Origin: Rhodococcus sp. G-MC3
Lineage (GTDB): Bacteria; Actinomycetota; Actinomycetes; Mycobacteriales; Mycobacteriaceae
Direction of reading: 5' to 3'
Length of the DNA stretch: 64,000 nucleotides
Assembly (NCBI RefSeq): GCF_030063335.1
Contig: NZ_JASISW010000014.1
Coordinates: forward strand, 62,001 to 126,000
The notes under the pieces were generated by a model, which made no database searches, was not told the DNA's origin, and saw only the letters and a program-made list of their open reading frames with translations. Made by a program: the position numbers and the translations under genes. Of this stretch, positions 9,998 to 18,900 are shown in pieces. Position 1 is the stretch's first letter. The number at the start of each line of letters is the position of its first letter.

Positions 9998-10375
9998 CTA
10001 CGAGAGTCGAAGTGCCTGCCGTGAACGCGAGCGCAGCAGGGCGAAGCCAACCCAGGACACGACGACGGCACATGCTGCCAGCACTGTGACGGCACCCAGC
10101 GCGCTCTCCGGGTAGATCACTCCGGTCAGGTAGAGATCGATGAACCCCGTCGACGGCAGGGCAGTCCCGCCTCCCTGAACGCGCGCCCAGCTCTCCAGCG
10201 CGGTCAACGGGCAATCGATGCCCACGACGATGGATGCGAAGCCCCAAGCGGCGCAACAGGCGTGCAGCCAGATGGTTCGCTTGTACCGCCAGGCGAGAAA
10301 TCCGCCCACGACGACATACGCGACAAAGGCGAGGTGAACTACCACGGTGACGTCGGCCAGGGCACGATAGAGCAT
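9998..10375 (-). CDS. DUF2784 family membrane protein
   Basis: A small integral membrane protein of 125 residues. It has three or four predicted helices (TVVVHLAFVAYVVVGGFLAW, ACCAAWGFASIVVG, LGAVTVLAACAVVVSWVGFALL). The CPLTALESW motif after the second helix is a DUF2784 hallmark. The family function is unknown. ATG at 10375 is chosen; the frame is open to GTG at 10420, which would overlap the upstream GCS2 gene by about 29 nt. It ends 24 nt short of the divergently reading neighbour's start, so it appears to be the last gene of the GCS2 unit. Confidence 0.82.
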   Translation of the reverse strand: MLYRALADVTVVVHLAFVAYVVVGGFLAWRYKRTIWLHACCAAWGFASIVVGIDCPLTALESWARVQGGGTALPSTGFIDLYLTGVIYPESALGAVTVLAACAVVVSWVGFALLRSRSRQALRLS

Positions 10376-10391
10376 GGAGGGATAATATGCC

Positions 10392-11888
10392 TCAGAACGA
10401 CCAGGTGTGCGCCGGTTCACCCTCGTTCATCAGCGTGACATAGTCCGACAACATGCCGGCAAGCGCAGCGTCACGCGATTGTCCCGCTCGCTCCCGAGCC
10501 ACCACGGAATCTCGCTGCCATACCGAACCCGAACGCGCCGTCAGGCATCGTCCTTCGATGACCCCTAGGTAGCGGTCGCGGACGGCTGTGTCGACGCCGT
10601 AGGCGGCGAGGCCTGCGTCGGCCATGGGGAGTAGCCGTCGAAGCACCAATTCTTGCGGACTGATCCAACCGACTTCCGGCCAGTACAGCCGTGCATCGAA
10701 TCCGTTCTGCGCCGCCGAGTGGAGGTTCTCGACGGCGGCGTCGAACGACATCTGACTCCACAGCGGCCTGTCGGCCTCGGCGAGTGTGCGCAGTGTGCCG
10801 TAGTAGAACGCAGCGTCCGCCAGCGTGTCGACAATCGACGGTCCTGCGGGCAGCACCCTGTTCTCCAGTCGAATGTGATGCCCTCCGCCGGAACGATCGT
10901 AGATCGGTCGGTTCCAGCGATAGACGGTGCCATTGTGCATACGCAGTTCTGAGAGGTCGGGCGTTCGGCCCTGTGCCAGAACCTCTTTGGGGTCCTCGTC
11001 GCTGCACACGGGCAGGAGGGCGGGGAAGTATCGTGAATTTTCCTCGAACAGATCGAAGATCGAGGTGATCCAACGTTCGCCGAACCATACGCGAGGGCGA
11101 ACCCCCTGGTTCTTGAGCTCCTGCGGACGGGTGTCGGTCGCCTGCTCGAACAGCGGAATTCGAGTTTCGTGCCACAGCGCCTTGCCTGCGAAAAACGGTG
11201 AATTCGCGGCCAGTGCAACCTGGATTCCCGACAAAGCCTGTGCTGCATTCCAGTACGCCGCGAAATCTTCGGGAGCAACTTGAAGGTGAAGCTGAACCGA
11301 GGTGCAGGCGGCCTCGGGCAGGATCGTGTCCGTGATGGTCGAAAGCTCTTCCGGACCGACTGCTCCAGGCAACGGCACACCTGAGATTTGTAGTTCTATG
11401 TCCTCTCCGCGCGCCGCGAAGATCTGCTGATTGAGAAGGTCGTACCGCGGATTGGCAGAGAGCCACCGATGTTCGAAATGCTTCTCGCGCAGGGTCGGCA
11501 AAATGCCGATCATGGCAAGCCTGCTGCCGGAGGTTCCGGCCCGTTCGTCCGCACCGTTCAACGACTTACGTAGGTCGGTCTCGAGTTCGGCGATGCTGTT
11601 GCCGCACAACGGTCTGGGTTCGACATTGATTTCGATGTTGAACTGCCCGAGTTCCGTTTGGTAGTCCGGATTCGCGATCGCCTCGAGAACTTCCGCGTTG
11701 GCCATCGCCGGCGCCATCTCGTCGTCGACGAGGTTGAGCTCAATCTCCATGCCGATCATCGGCTCGCCGACGTCGAATGTTTCGTCGGCCAGCATGATGG
11801 CCAATGCGTCGAGACAGTCCTGCACCTTCTGTCGGAAGCGGTGCCGATCCTGCCGGGTGAACTTACGTTGTTCGACGTCGTCGCCCAT
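10392..11888 (-). CDS. Glutamate-cysteine ligase GCS2-family protein
   Basis: A 498-residue carboxylate-amine ligase-like protein. It shows GMEIELNLVDDE near residue 45, an EINVEPRPL segment, and GGGHHIRLENRVLPAGPS near residue 330, as in the GCS2 family. These enzymes form gamma-glutamyl amide bonds with ATP. Actinobacteria use mycothiol and not glutathione, so the substrate is probably not simply cysteine; an ergothioneine-type or other gamma-glutamyl product is possible but unproven. ATG at 11888 is preferred, with GGAGCGGTGG upstream; the frame is open to 11951. DUF2784 follows. Confidence 0.82.
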   Translation of the reverse strand: MGDDVEQRKFTRQDRHRFRQKVQDCLDALAIMLADETFDVGEPMIGMEIELNLVDDEMAPAMANAEVLEAIANPDYQTELGQFNIEINVEPRPLCGNSIAELETDLRKSLNGADERAGTSGSRLAMIGILPTLREKHFEHRWLSANPRYDLLNQQIFAARGEDIELQISGVPLPGAVGPEELSTITDTILPEAACTSVQLHLQVAPEDFAAYWNAAQALSGIQVALAANSPFFAGKALWHETRIPLFEQATDTRPQELKNQGVRPRVWFGERWITSIFDLFEENSRYFPALLPVCSDEDPKEVLAQGRTPDLSELRMHNGTVYRWNRPIYDRSGGGHHIRLENRVLPAGPSIVDTLADAAFYYGTLRTLAEADRPLWSQMSFDAAVENLHSAAQNGFDARLYWPEVGWISPQELVLRRLLPMADAGLAAYGVDTAVRDRYLGVIEGRCLTARSGSVWQRDSVVARERAGQSRDAALAGMLSDYVTLMNEGEPAHTWSF

Positions 11889-11992
11889 GTGACCACCGCT
11901 CCAAACCGTAGATCGCCCCGAAAGAACCTCGTATAGCCGTGAGTACCGCAAGGCAAACGTCGCCCCGGCGTTCCTGCGAGCGTGAGACAGTC

Positions 11993-13516
11993 CTACCAGG
12001 GCGAGGGCTGGAAGTCCTTCAGGAACTGTCCGTACTGATCGACGCCGAGTTCACCCTGGACGATCGGGTCGTAGACACGTGCTGCACCGTCGACGAGATC
12101 GAGCGGCGCATGAAAACCCTCGTCGGCCAGTCGCATCTTGGTGGCATGCGGCCGCTCGTCGGTGATCCACCCTGTGTCCACGGCAGACATGAGAATGCCT
12201 CTTTCGAGCATTTCCTTCGCGCTCGTGCGGGTCAGCATGTTGAGTGCGGCTTTTGCCATGTTGGTGTGGGGATGCCCAGGACCTTTGTAGGCGCGGTTGA
12301 ACTGACCTTCCATGGCGGAGACATTGACGACGTACTTCCGCCGCGCTGGTGACGCCTCCATAGCCGCGCGAAGACGTGAGACGAGAATGAACGGCGCTAC
12401 AGAATTGCACAGCTGAACTTCGAGCAGTTCCACCGGGTCTACCTGCTCGACGGTGTGAATCCAACTGTTGGTGTCGGCGAGATCGGGGACGAGACCGCCG
12501 GCGTCGATGGCGATACCCTTCTCGATGCGCTCCGCGGTGGCCGAACCCGCCACCAGCGCAAGCGAACTCACAGCTTCGGCCGTCAGCACTTCGGTGCCCT
12601 CCACGGCCCCGGCGTCGGAGAAGGGGAGCGAACTCGCCAGTGACGCCGGATGCGCCTCGCTGGTCTTGCCGAACGTGATCACTTCTGGGCCGGAACCTGC
12701 AGGCAGGGCCTCGCTCTCGGCGTCGATCAATGCGCTGTAGGACCCTGCCGAGCGTTTGACCGTCTGCGCCGCGTTGTTGATCAAGATGTCCAGGGGACCT
12801 TCGGCGGCAACGGAGTCGGCCAGTGCAACCACCTGCGCCGGGTCCCGCAGATCGATCCCGACGACGCGGAGACGATGCAACCATGTGCTGCTGTCTTCCA
12901 TCGCAGTGAACCGGCGGATCGCATCGTTCGGAAATCGTGTGGTAATCGTCGTGTGTGCGCCGTCCCTCAGCAGTCGAAGGGCGATGTACATCCCGATTTT
13001 CGCGCGCCCGCCGGTCAACAATGCCCGACGGCCCGTCAGGTCGGTGCGCGCATCTCGCTTGCTTCGATTGAGCTCGGCACACTCGGGACACAGCTGGTGA
13101 TAGAACGCGTCGACCAGCGTGTACCGCTGTTTGCAGATGTAACACGGCCTGGCCCGTATCAGGGTTCCCGCGTATTCGCCCGAGGCGCGCGCAGTCAACG
13201 AGAGTCCGGCCGTCTCGTCGTCGATTCGATCGGGTGAACCGGTGGCAGTGGATGCGACGACGGCTCTGTCCGCGTCGGATTTAGCGTTGCGGGCCGCGAT
13301 TCGCCGCGATCTCTTGAGATCCTTGAACAGCTGCCCCGAAGCTCGCTGCACGACAATGGAATCAGGATGATTTTTATCCAGCGTTCCGGCGAGCGAGAGG
13401 ACTCTGAGGCACGTATCGAGATCAGCGGCACTGATGCCGACGGAATCGGTGAATGCGGAAGCAGAAGTGTCGGAATCTACTTCTGGCGAATCCGCGCCGT
13501 ACTCGAGATCGGCCAT
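11993..13516 (-). CDS. Zinc-ribbon short-chain dehydrogenase/reductase with altered active site
   Basis: A 507-residue protein of unusual build. Residues 1-115 are an uncharacterised N-terminal region. A four-cysteine zinc-ribbon-like element follows (Cys125, Cys128, Cys143, Cys146), then an SDR domain from about 158 starting with GRRALLTGGRAKIGM. NNAAQTVKR is the NNAG-type motif and Ser400 (NVSAMEG) the catalytic-type serine. The usual Tyr-x3-Lys is Thr418-x3-Lys422. An insertion of about 90 residues separates NNAA from the catalytic block. A clear Shine-Dalgarno (AAAGGAC) precedes the ATG. The substrate is unknown; it may be a pseudoenzyme or use another proton donor. Confidence 0.8.
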   Translation of the reverse strand: MADLEYGADSPEVDSDTSASAFTDSVGISAADLDTCLRVLSLAGTLDKNHPDSIVVQRASGQLFKDLKRSRRIAARNAKSDADRAVVASTATGSPDRIDDETAGLSLTARASGEYAGTLIRARPCYICKQRYTLVDAFYHQLCPECAELNRSKRDARTDLTGRRALLTGGRAKIGMYIALRLLRDGAHTTITTRFPNDAIRRFTAMEDSSTWLHRLRVVGIDLRDPAQVVALADSVAAEGPLDILINNAAQTVKRSAGSYSALIDAESEALPAGSGPEVITFGKTSEAHPASLASSLPFSDAGAVEGTEVLTAEAVSSLALVAGSATAERIEKGIAIDAGGLVPDLADTNSWIHTVEQVDPVELLEVQLCNSVAPFILVSRLRAAMEASPARRKYVVNVSAMEGQFNRAYKGPGHPHTNMAKAALNMLTRTSAKEMLERGILMSAVDTGWITDERPHATKMRLADEGFHAPLDLVDGAARVYDPIVQGELGVDQYGQFLKDFQPSPW

Positions 13517-13564
13517 CGAACTGTCCTTTCAGCGGGCACTGCAACTGCTACGCGGGTCATTCAA

Positions 13565-13605
13565 CGAAAGAGACCCCGATTCCAAGGGAACCGGGGTCTC
13601 TTTCG
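13565..13605 (-). terminator. 14-bp perfect hairpin downstream of tRNA-Leu
   Basis: The arms 13565-13578 and 13592-13605 (CGAAAGAGACCCCG and its complement) pair perfectly around a 13-nt loop. The hairpin lies 54 nt downstream of the tRNA 3' end on the minus strand and before the SDR gene. It can terminate the tRNA transcript; there is only a short T-rich tail. Confidence 0.7.
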
Positions 13606-13659
13606 TCTGTCTCAACTCAGAATTCATGGAACACGCAACAATGTGAATTGCGTCGACTC

Positions 13660-13748
13660 TGGTGTCCGAGGGGGGACTTGAACCCCCACGTCCGTTAATA
13701 GGACACTAGCACCTCAAGCTAGCGCGTCTGCCATTCCGCCACTCGGAC
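13660..13748 (-). tRNA. tRNA-Leu (anticodon GAG)
   Basis: The minus strand folds as a long-variable-arm tRNA. The acceptor stem GTCCGAG pairs with CTCGGAC, the discriminator is A and CCA is encoded. The anticodon stem CTAGC/GCTAG holds the loop TTGAGGT, giving anticodon GAG (reads CUC and CUU). The T arm is GGGGGTTCAAGTCCCCC. No integrase or duplicated 3' end (attachment site) was noticed nearby. Confidence 0.95.
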
Positions 13749-13922
13749 CAGTTGTCTGCTCAGGCGGTGTTTTGCCCGGCACACAGTATTCTTTTGTTGT
13801 TCGCGCGCCTGCTCGCTGCGTGCTGGACAAAGATATACGACGCGTACCCGATCGCCCAAATCCGCACGTCAGTTCGTCTGTCGGGTCACCCACTCGTGTG
13901 TCGAGAGTGGTAGGAAAGTGAG

Positions 13923-15284
13923 GTGTCTTCTGCCGATAGCTCACCGAACGCACCTATCCGTACCACTGCACTGGACGAGGTTGTCGACCTCGTCAGCGCG
14001 CTGATTCGCTTCGATACCTCCAATACGGGTGAACTCGACACCACCAAAGGCGAGAAGGAGTGCGCCGAATGGGTGGCGCAGAAACTTCAGGAAGTCGGGT
14101 ACGAAACCGAATATGTCGAGTCGGGTGCGCCCGGGCGTGGCAATGTCTTCGCGACGCTTACCGGTGCGGATCCCGACCGCGGCACCCTGCTGATCCACGG
14201 GCATCTCGACGTGGTTCCTGCCGAACCCGCGGACTGGAGCGTGCATCCGTTCTCCGGAGCCGTCGAGGACGGATACGTGTGGGGTCGCGGAGCCATCGAT
14301 ATGAAGGACATGGTCGGGATGGCTCTCGGGTTGGCTCGTCAGTTCAAGTCGAACGGAACCGTCCCGCCCCGCAACATCACGTTCGCGTTCCTGGCAGATG
14401 AGGAGAACGGCGGTCGGTGGGGTTCGCAGTGGCTCGTCGAGAATCGTCCCGATCTGTTCGAAGGCGTCACCGAAGCGGTCGGTGAGGTCGGTGGGTTCTC
14501 GTTGACCGTCGCGCGACCTGACGGGACCGAGAAGCGTCTGTACATGGTCGAAACTGCGGAAAAAGGCCTCGGCTGGATGAAGCTGACAGCGAAGGCGCGT
14601 GCCGGCCACGGATCGTTCCTGCACGAGGAGAATGCCGTCACCTATCTGGCGGAGGCCGTTGCCAAACTCGGAAACCACACGTTTCCCTTGGTGATCTCCG
14701 ATTCGGTTGCAGAGTTCCTGGCCGCGGTTGCCGAAGAAACCGGGCTCGATTTCGATCCGACCTCTCCAGATCTGGACGGGACGCTCCAAAAGCTGGGCAG
14801 CATCGCTCGAATTGTCGGCGCTACCCTGCGCGATACTGCGAACCCGACAATGCTCAAAGCCGGCTACAAGGCGAACGTCATCCCTCAGACCGCCGAGGCG
14901 ATGGTCGATTGCCGCGTCGTGCCGGGCCGTCAAGCCGCGTTCGAGCGCGAGGTCGACGAGCTGATCGGACCCAATGTCGAACGCGAGTGGATTACCAAGC
15001 TCGATTCGTACGAGACCACGTTCGACGGCCACCTGGTCGACGCGATGAACAATGCCGTGCTTGCTCATGACGAGAATGGGCGCACCGTCCCGTACATGCT
15101 GTCCGGAGGAACCGATGCGAAGGCGTTCGCGAAACTGGGCATCAGGTGCTTCGGGTTCGCTCCGCTCAAGCTTCCGCCGGAACTCGACTTCGCAGCGCTG
15201 TTTCATGGCGTCGACGAGCGGGTACCGGTCGAGTCGCTCGAGTTCGGTACACAGGTGTTGGAACACTTCTTGTTGCACAGCTGA
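13923..15284 (+). CDS. M20 family metallopeptidase (dipeptidase/deacylase type)
   Basis: A 453-residue di-zinc hydrolase. His94 and Asp96 sit in IHGHLDVV, Asp126 in GRGAIDMKD, and Glu160-Glu161 in LADEENGG supply the catalytic base and a metal ligand. A dimerisation domain with KARAGHGSF follows, and the late SGGTDAK fits the C-terminal part. It resembles M. tuberculosis Rv2141c. The substrate could be dipeptides or N-acyl amino acids. The GTG start follows GGAAAGTGAG. The PEBP gene is next, as in Rv2141c-Rv2140c. Confidence 0.92.
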   Translation: MSSADSSPNAPIRTTALDEVVDLVSALIRFDTSNTGELDTTKGEKECAEWVAQKLQEVGYETEYVESGAPGRGNVFATLTGADPDRGTLLIHGHLDVVPAEPADWSVHPFSGAVEDGYVWGRGAIDMKDMVGMALGLARQFKSNGTVPPRNITFAFLADEENGGRWGSQWLVENRPDLFEGVTEAVGEVGGFSLTVARPDGTEKRLYMVETAEKGLGWMKLTAKARAGHGSFLHEENAVTYLAEAVAKLGNHTFPLVISDSVAEFLAAVAEETGLDFDPTSPDLDGTLQKLGSIARIVGATLRDTANPTMLKAGYKANVIPQTAEAMVDCRVVPGRQAAFEREVDELIGPNVEREWITKLDSYETTFDGHLVDAMNNAVLAHDENGRTVPYMLSGGTDAKAFAKLGIRCFGFAPLKLPPELDFAALFHGVDERVPVESLEFGTQVLEHFLLHS

Positions 15285-15341
15285 GTCAGGCATGACGAGA
15301 GCCTGCGAAACGACTGCATTTATCGGAAAGGATTTCATTTC

Positions 15342-15869
15342 ATGACCTACGACCCTTACGCGGCGCTACCCGAACTCCCGTCGTTCAACCTGACATCGGA
15401 AGATGTGGCCGACGGCGCGACGCTCGCTGACCAGCAGGTCAGCGGAATCATGGGCGCGGGCGGGCATGACAACTCCCCGCAGCTCACCTGGTCGGGCTTT
15501 CCCGAGGGCACCAAGAGCTTTGCCGTTACCGTGTACGACCCTGATGCTCCGACTGCATCAGGTTTCTGGCATTGGGCCGTGGCGAACATCCCGGTGTCCA
15601 CCACATCGCTGGTGTCGGGTGCAGGCGACGACGGCGGTACCGGGGTGCCGAGCACGGCCGTCACGCTCAAGAACGATGCTGGGCTGTTTCGCTACATCGG
15701 CGCGGCGCCTCCTGTCGGGCACGGCCCGCATCGGTACATCTTCGCCGTGCACGCGGTCGATGTCGAGCGGTTGGAAGTCGACGAGACGGCAACCCCCGCC
15801 TACCTCGGTTTCAATCTCTTTTCGCACGCGATCGGGCGTGCACTCCTCACGGGCACCTACGAGGCCTGA
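15342..15869 (+). CDS. YbhB/YbcL-type phosphatidylethanolamine-binding protein (PEBP) family
   Basis: A 175-residue PEBP-fold protein resembling Rv2140c (TB18.6). The ligand-pocket motif [16 protein letters not shown] is near residues 64-79, and [13 protein letters not shown] is the second conserved strand. There is no signal peptide, so it should be cytosolic. Bacterial members bind phosphate-containing or small-molecule ligands; no enzymatic role is assigned. AAAGGA lies upstream of the ATG. It is convergent with pyrD. Confidence 0.92.
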   Translation: MTYDPYAALPELPSFNLTSEDVADGATLADQQVSGIMGAGGHDNSPQLTWSGFPEGTKSFAVTVYDPDAPTASGFWHWAVANIPVSTTSLVSGAGDDGGTGVPSTAVTLKNDAGLFRYIGAAPPVGHGPHRYIFAVHAVDVERLEVDETATPAYLGFNLFSHAIGRALLTGTYEA

Positions 15870-15931
15870 TCACACTGGTTCGCACTCGGGAGTGGGCCCT
15901 GGCCTGCTGCCGTGTGCGACCCGTTCTCGTG

Positions 15932-17011
15932 TCAGCCTCGCTCCGACCCGACAGCATCGGCGAGCGAGGTGAACCCTTCCGCTCTGGCCCGCGCCGCAAT
16001 GCCCTTGTTGATTCTGCGCATCCAGAACGGGCCCCCGTAAATGAATCCGGTATAGCCCTGAACGAGGCAGGCACCTGCCTTGATGCGCTCCCAGGCCTGG
16101 TCGGCGGTTTCGATACCGCCGACGGACACGAGGGCAATCCGACCGCCGACGCGCGCGTGAAGGCGCCGGAGCACCTCGAGTGATCTATCTGCCAATGGTG
16201 CGCCCGACAGGCCGCCTGCTCCCGCGCCCTCGACGACGGTGTTCGACGTCTGCAGTCCGGTTCTTCCGATGGTCGTATTCGTGGCCACGATGCCGTCGAG
16301 ACCGAGCTCGACAGCAAGGTCGGCGACGGCGTCCACGTCCTCGTCGGACAGATCCGGGGCAATCTTCACCAGAACTGGGATCGAGACGGCATTCTGCACG
16401 GCCGCGAGTATCGGGCGCAGCGACTGGACGGCCTGCAGGTCGCGTAGACCCGGAGTGTTCGGTGAGCTGACGTTGACGACGAGGAAGTCTGCGAGAGGCC
16501 CGAGAAGCGTTGCGCTGGCGGTGTAGTCAGCAGCCGCGTCCTGAGCGGGAGTGACCTTGGTCTTGCCTATGTTGGCGCCGATCGGTATCCCACCGCGGCG
16601 CGTACGCAATACATTTGCTGCGCTGCCTGCACCGTGATTGTTGAAACCCATTCGATTCACGAGTGCGCGATCGTCCGCGAGCCGAAACAGTCTCGGTTGC
16701 GGATTCCCCGGTTGAGGCTGCGCGGTGACCGTGCCGATCTCTGCGAAACCGAACCCGAGGGGGCCCCAGACGTCGACCCCATCGGCGTTTTTGTCGAAGC
16801 CCGCTGCCAGACCCAGGGGAGCACGGAAATCGATTCCGAACACCGTGCTTCGGAGCACTGGATCGTCGACGACGAGAAGCTTCGACACCAGTGCCCGCAC
16901 CGGAGCGAACGCTGTTACGCCGCGCATTGCGGCAAACGCGAGGTGGTGGATTCGTTCCGGTGGAACAAGAAACATCAGACGAAGCAAAGCGCGATACAGG
17001 GTCTGGCCCAC
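15932..17011 (-). CDS. pyrD: Dihydroorotate dehydrogenase (quinone), class 2
   Basis: A 359-residue FMN enzyme of pyrimidine synthesis that oxidises dihydroorotate to orotate and passes electrons to quinone at the membrane. The N-terminal helical extension ([21 protein letters not shown]) is the class 2 membrane-docking part. The core has [11 protein letters not shown] near 67, GFNNHG near 122 and the catalytic loop [11 protein letters not shown] at 180-190 with the serine base. [20 protein letters not shown] is the phosphate site. The start is GTG at 17011. Confidence 0.96.
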   Translation of the reverse strand: MGQTLYRALLRLMFLVPPERIHHLAFAAMRGVTAFAPVRALVSKLLVVDDPVLRSTVFGIDFRAPLGLAAGFDKNADGVDVWGPLGFGFAEIGTVTAQPQPGNPQPRLFRLADDRALVNRMGFNNHGAGSAANVLRTRRGGIPIGANIGKTKVTPAQDAAADYTASATLLGPLADFLVVNVSSPNTPGLRDLQAVQSLRPILAAVQNAVSIPVLVKIAPDLSDEDVDAVADLAVELGLDGIVATNTTIGRTGLQTSNTVVEGAGAGGLSGAPLADRSLEVLRRLHARVGGRIALVSVGGIETADQAWERIKAGACLVQGYTGFIYGGPFWMRRINKGIAARARAEGFTSLADAVGSERG

Positions 17012-17077
17012 GGTCCTACTCTCTTGCTCGTGATCTGGCGTGCTGAATCCGACTGTGTCAGTCCAGCGGAAGTCGGT

Positions 17078-17296
17078 CTAAATTCCTGGTTCCGGGATGT
17101 GGTGCGCTGTTTTCTTGCGTTTGAGCAGAACTTTGCGACTTCCATCCGTATACAGGCGCACGCGTGAGAGTTCCCAGCCGCCGAACTCGGCCTGAATGGC
17201 CAGCCGCATGGATGCGGTCACACGGGTGACGTCGGGAGGAAGCCTGAGGGGAACGTATTCCCAGTCGTCGGAGGGTGACTCCCATTCGGCGGGCAT
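17078..17296 (-). CDS. DUF5703 family small protein
   Basis: A 72-residue protein with DDWEYVPLRLPPDVTRV and FGGWELSRVRLYTDGSRKVLLKRK, the full DUF5703 signature. The family is actinobacterial, of unknown function, and corresponds to Rv2137c beside lppL. ATG at 17296 (MPAEWESP) is chosen because GGAG lies just upstream and homologues begin there; an upstream extension of 20-odd residues is open. It has a basic, lysine-rich C-terminus and no membrane segment. Confidence 0.83.
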   Translation of the reverse strand: MPAEWESPSDDWEYVPLRLPPDVTRVTASMRLAIQAEFGGWELSRVRLYTDGSRKVLLKRKKTAHHIPEPGI

Positions 17297-17391
17297 CCTG
17301 CTCCGCACGCTGTTGCTCTTCGACACCGTGGCAATCGCCTCTTCTCGCTCGCTCAACATTCGCAGCCCTGCCGTGGCGAGCGCCGATCTGC

Positions 17392-18411
17392 TCAGGCCGG
17401 CGCGCCAGTGGGTATTCGCTGCAATCCGCCGCCAGTTGCCGATCCGACGAACAGATCCCCGGTGTCGCTGTCGACGACGATCGAATCGGGCTGCTTCACC
17501 GTGGTGAACCTGCCCGACTCCACAGGAATTCCTGTGTCCAGTGTGTAGCCGACCACCTCGTTGTCCGCAGGCGTGCTGACCCACACGACGTTGGACTTGT
17601 CATCGTAAGTGACTGCCCACGGCTGCGCACCGATCGGAAAACGTTGTCGCAAGAGCAGGTCGTCAGACGAGTACACCAGCAGTTCGCCGCCTGCGGCATC
17701 GGTGACGAGTATGCGTCCATACTTGTCGGTGGCGAGCCGAGCTGCACCGGTACCTGCTCGCAGAGCGAGGCCGAGGCCGTCGGAATCGAGATTGATCTTC
17801 GTCAGGGATGTCTGATGGCGGTCGAGTGCTACCAACCCGAACTGTGTTGCCGCCAATCCGCCGACGGACGACAACCCGTCGATCGTGTGTGATTCACTCG
17901 TCGACGGGTCGACTATGTGAATGGTGCCACGGTCGTCGCCGACGGCGAATTGCCCGTCGTCGAGGACGGCCGCGCTGAGCAGAGTGCCGGTTATCGGCGT
18001 GGTGTCGACCTCCGAGCTGCGGAGATCCGCCCGAGCGAGCTGCCCGTCCATGGGCAGGAGAACGGTGCCGTCGCCTACGGGCACAACATCGACAGCAGTT
18101 CCCGGCAGGTCGACCGAGCGGGGTTCGGTGCCGTCACGGTCGGCATCGAACACCAACAACGTCGACCCGTCGTCGTCGAGGGTGACCACAGAGCGCGTGG
18201 ACTGGTCGTATGTGGTGAAATGCAAACCGGAGGGGGACGGGGTGACGGAACCGCTCGGGGGAGATGCTGTGTCGGGAGATTCGATCTGCGACAACGGCTC
18301 CAGATCGACCGACTCGGGTTCGTCGGAGCTTTTGTTCGAGCATCCTGCGGCCAACATCGCGGCCGTTGCGACCACGACGGCCATACGCCATGGTGAGGGT
18401 CTGTCTTTCAT
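17392..18411 (-). CDS. lppL: LppL-like lipoprotein, beta-propeller
   Basis: A 339-residue exported lipoprotein. The signal peptide ends in the lipobox LAAGC with Cys24 as the lipidation site, followed by a Ser/Asp/Pro-rich linker. The mature part has repeated strands such as GTGAARLATDKYGRILVTDA and GAQPWAVTYDDKSNVVWVSTPADNEV, typical of a YncE/SMP-30-like beta-propeller. The function is unknown. It sits between pyrD/DUF5703 and uppP, matching Rv2138. AGGAG lies 10 nt before the ATG. Confidence 0.88.
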   Translation of the reverse strand: MKDRPSPWRMAVVVATAAMLAAGCSNKSSDEPESVDLEPLSQIESPDTASPPSGSVTPSPSGLHFTTYDQSTRSVVTLDDDGSTLLVFDADRDGTEPRSVDLPGTAVDVVPVGDGTVLLPMDGQLARADLRSSEVDTTPITGTLLSAAVLDDGQFAVGDDRGTIHIVDPSTSESHTIDGLSSVGGLAATQFGLVALDRHQTSLTKINLDSDGLGLALRAGTGAARLATDKYGRILVTDAAGGELLVYSSDDLLLRQRFPIGAQPWAVTYDDKSNVVWVSTPADNEVVGYTLDTGIPVESGRFTTVKQPDSIVVDSDTGDLFVGSATGGGLQRIPTGAPA

Positions 18412-18614
18412 GAAACTGCAAGCTCCTGGGTGTTCTCGATAGCGTTGGAAACGTGCGTAGTACATGTCTGCTCGACACCACGACAACGACTCGCGGGTGC
18501 GGGTTCGCCCTCCAGACTGCCTGATCGGTTCATCGGTGACACTCTCGGACCTCCCGATCCGAATGCGCCAGGGCAGCGGTACCGTGTTCTAGGGGAAACA
18601 TACGAGGAGTGCAG

Positions 18615-18886
18615 TTGACCACCGAGGAAAGTTCCGAGTCCACAAGAGCACGCTGCATCTCGAGATTTACCGAGCAGATCTGTTGACGGCGGTGCCCGAC
18701 AAGTCCGAAGTGATCGCCGTAGCCGACCAATCGGTGACCGAGATCGATCTGACAGACGAACGCAGCATCATTGCTGCCGTTCGCGATGCAGTGAGCAATG
18801 CTGACGAAGTGTCGGCGGGCAAGGCAGATTCTTCGGCCGTACGAGCGTTTCTAGCGCGCGTGGGCTCGGTCATCGAGAGCATCTAG
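18615..18886 (+). pseudogene. Small hypothetical gene apparently broken by a one-base deletion
   Basis: A TTG start at 18615 has a strong GAGGAG site 5 nt upstream, but its frame stops after 23 codons. The minus-one frame from 18644 encodes KSTLHLEIYRADLLTAVPD and continues as a plausible acidic protein to 18886. Joining them near 18642-18647, as if one A were missing in ACAAGAG, gives a continuous product of about 90 residues. A shorter 67-residue product could start at TTG 18683 without any shift. No domain was recognised. The cause could be a sequencing error, a real mutation or frameshifting. Confidence 0.5.
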
Positions 18887-18900
18887 AGCAGGCGCCCGGC

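Noticed and set aside
13660..13748. tRNA-Leu considered as an integration site for a mobile element
   Set aside because: No integrase, no duplicated tRNA end and ordinary core genes on both sides.
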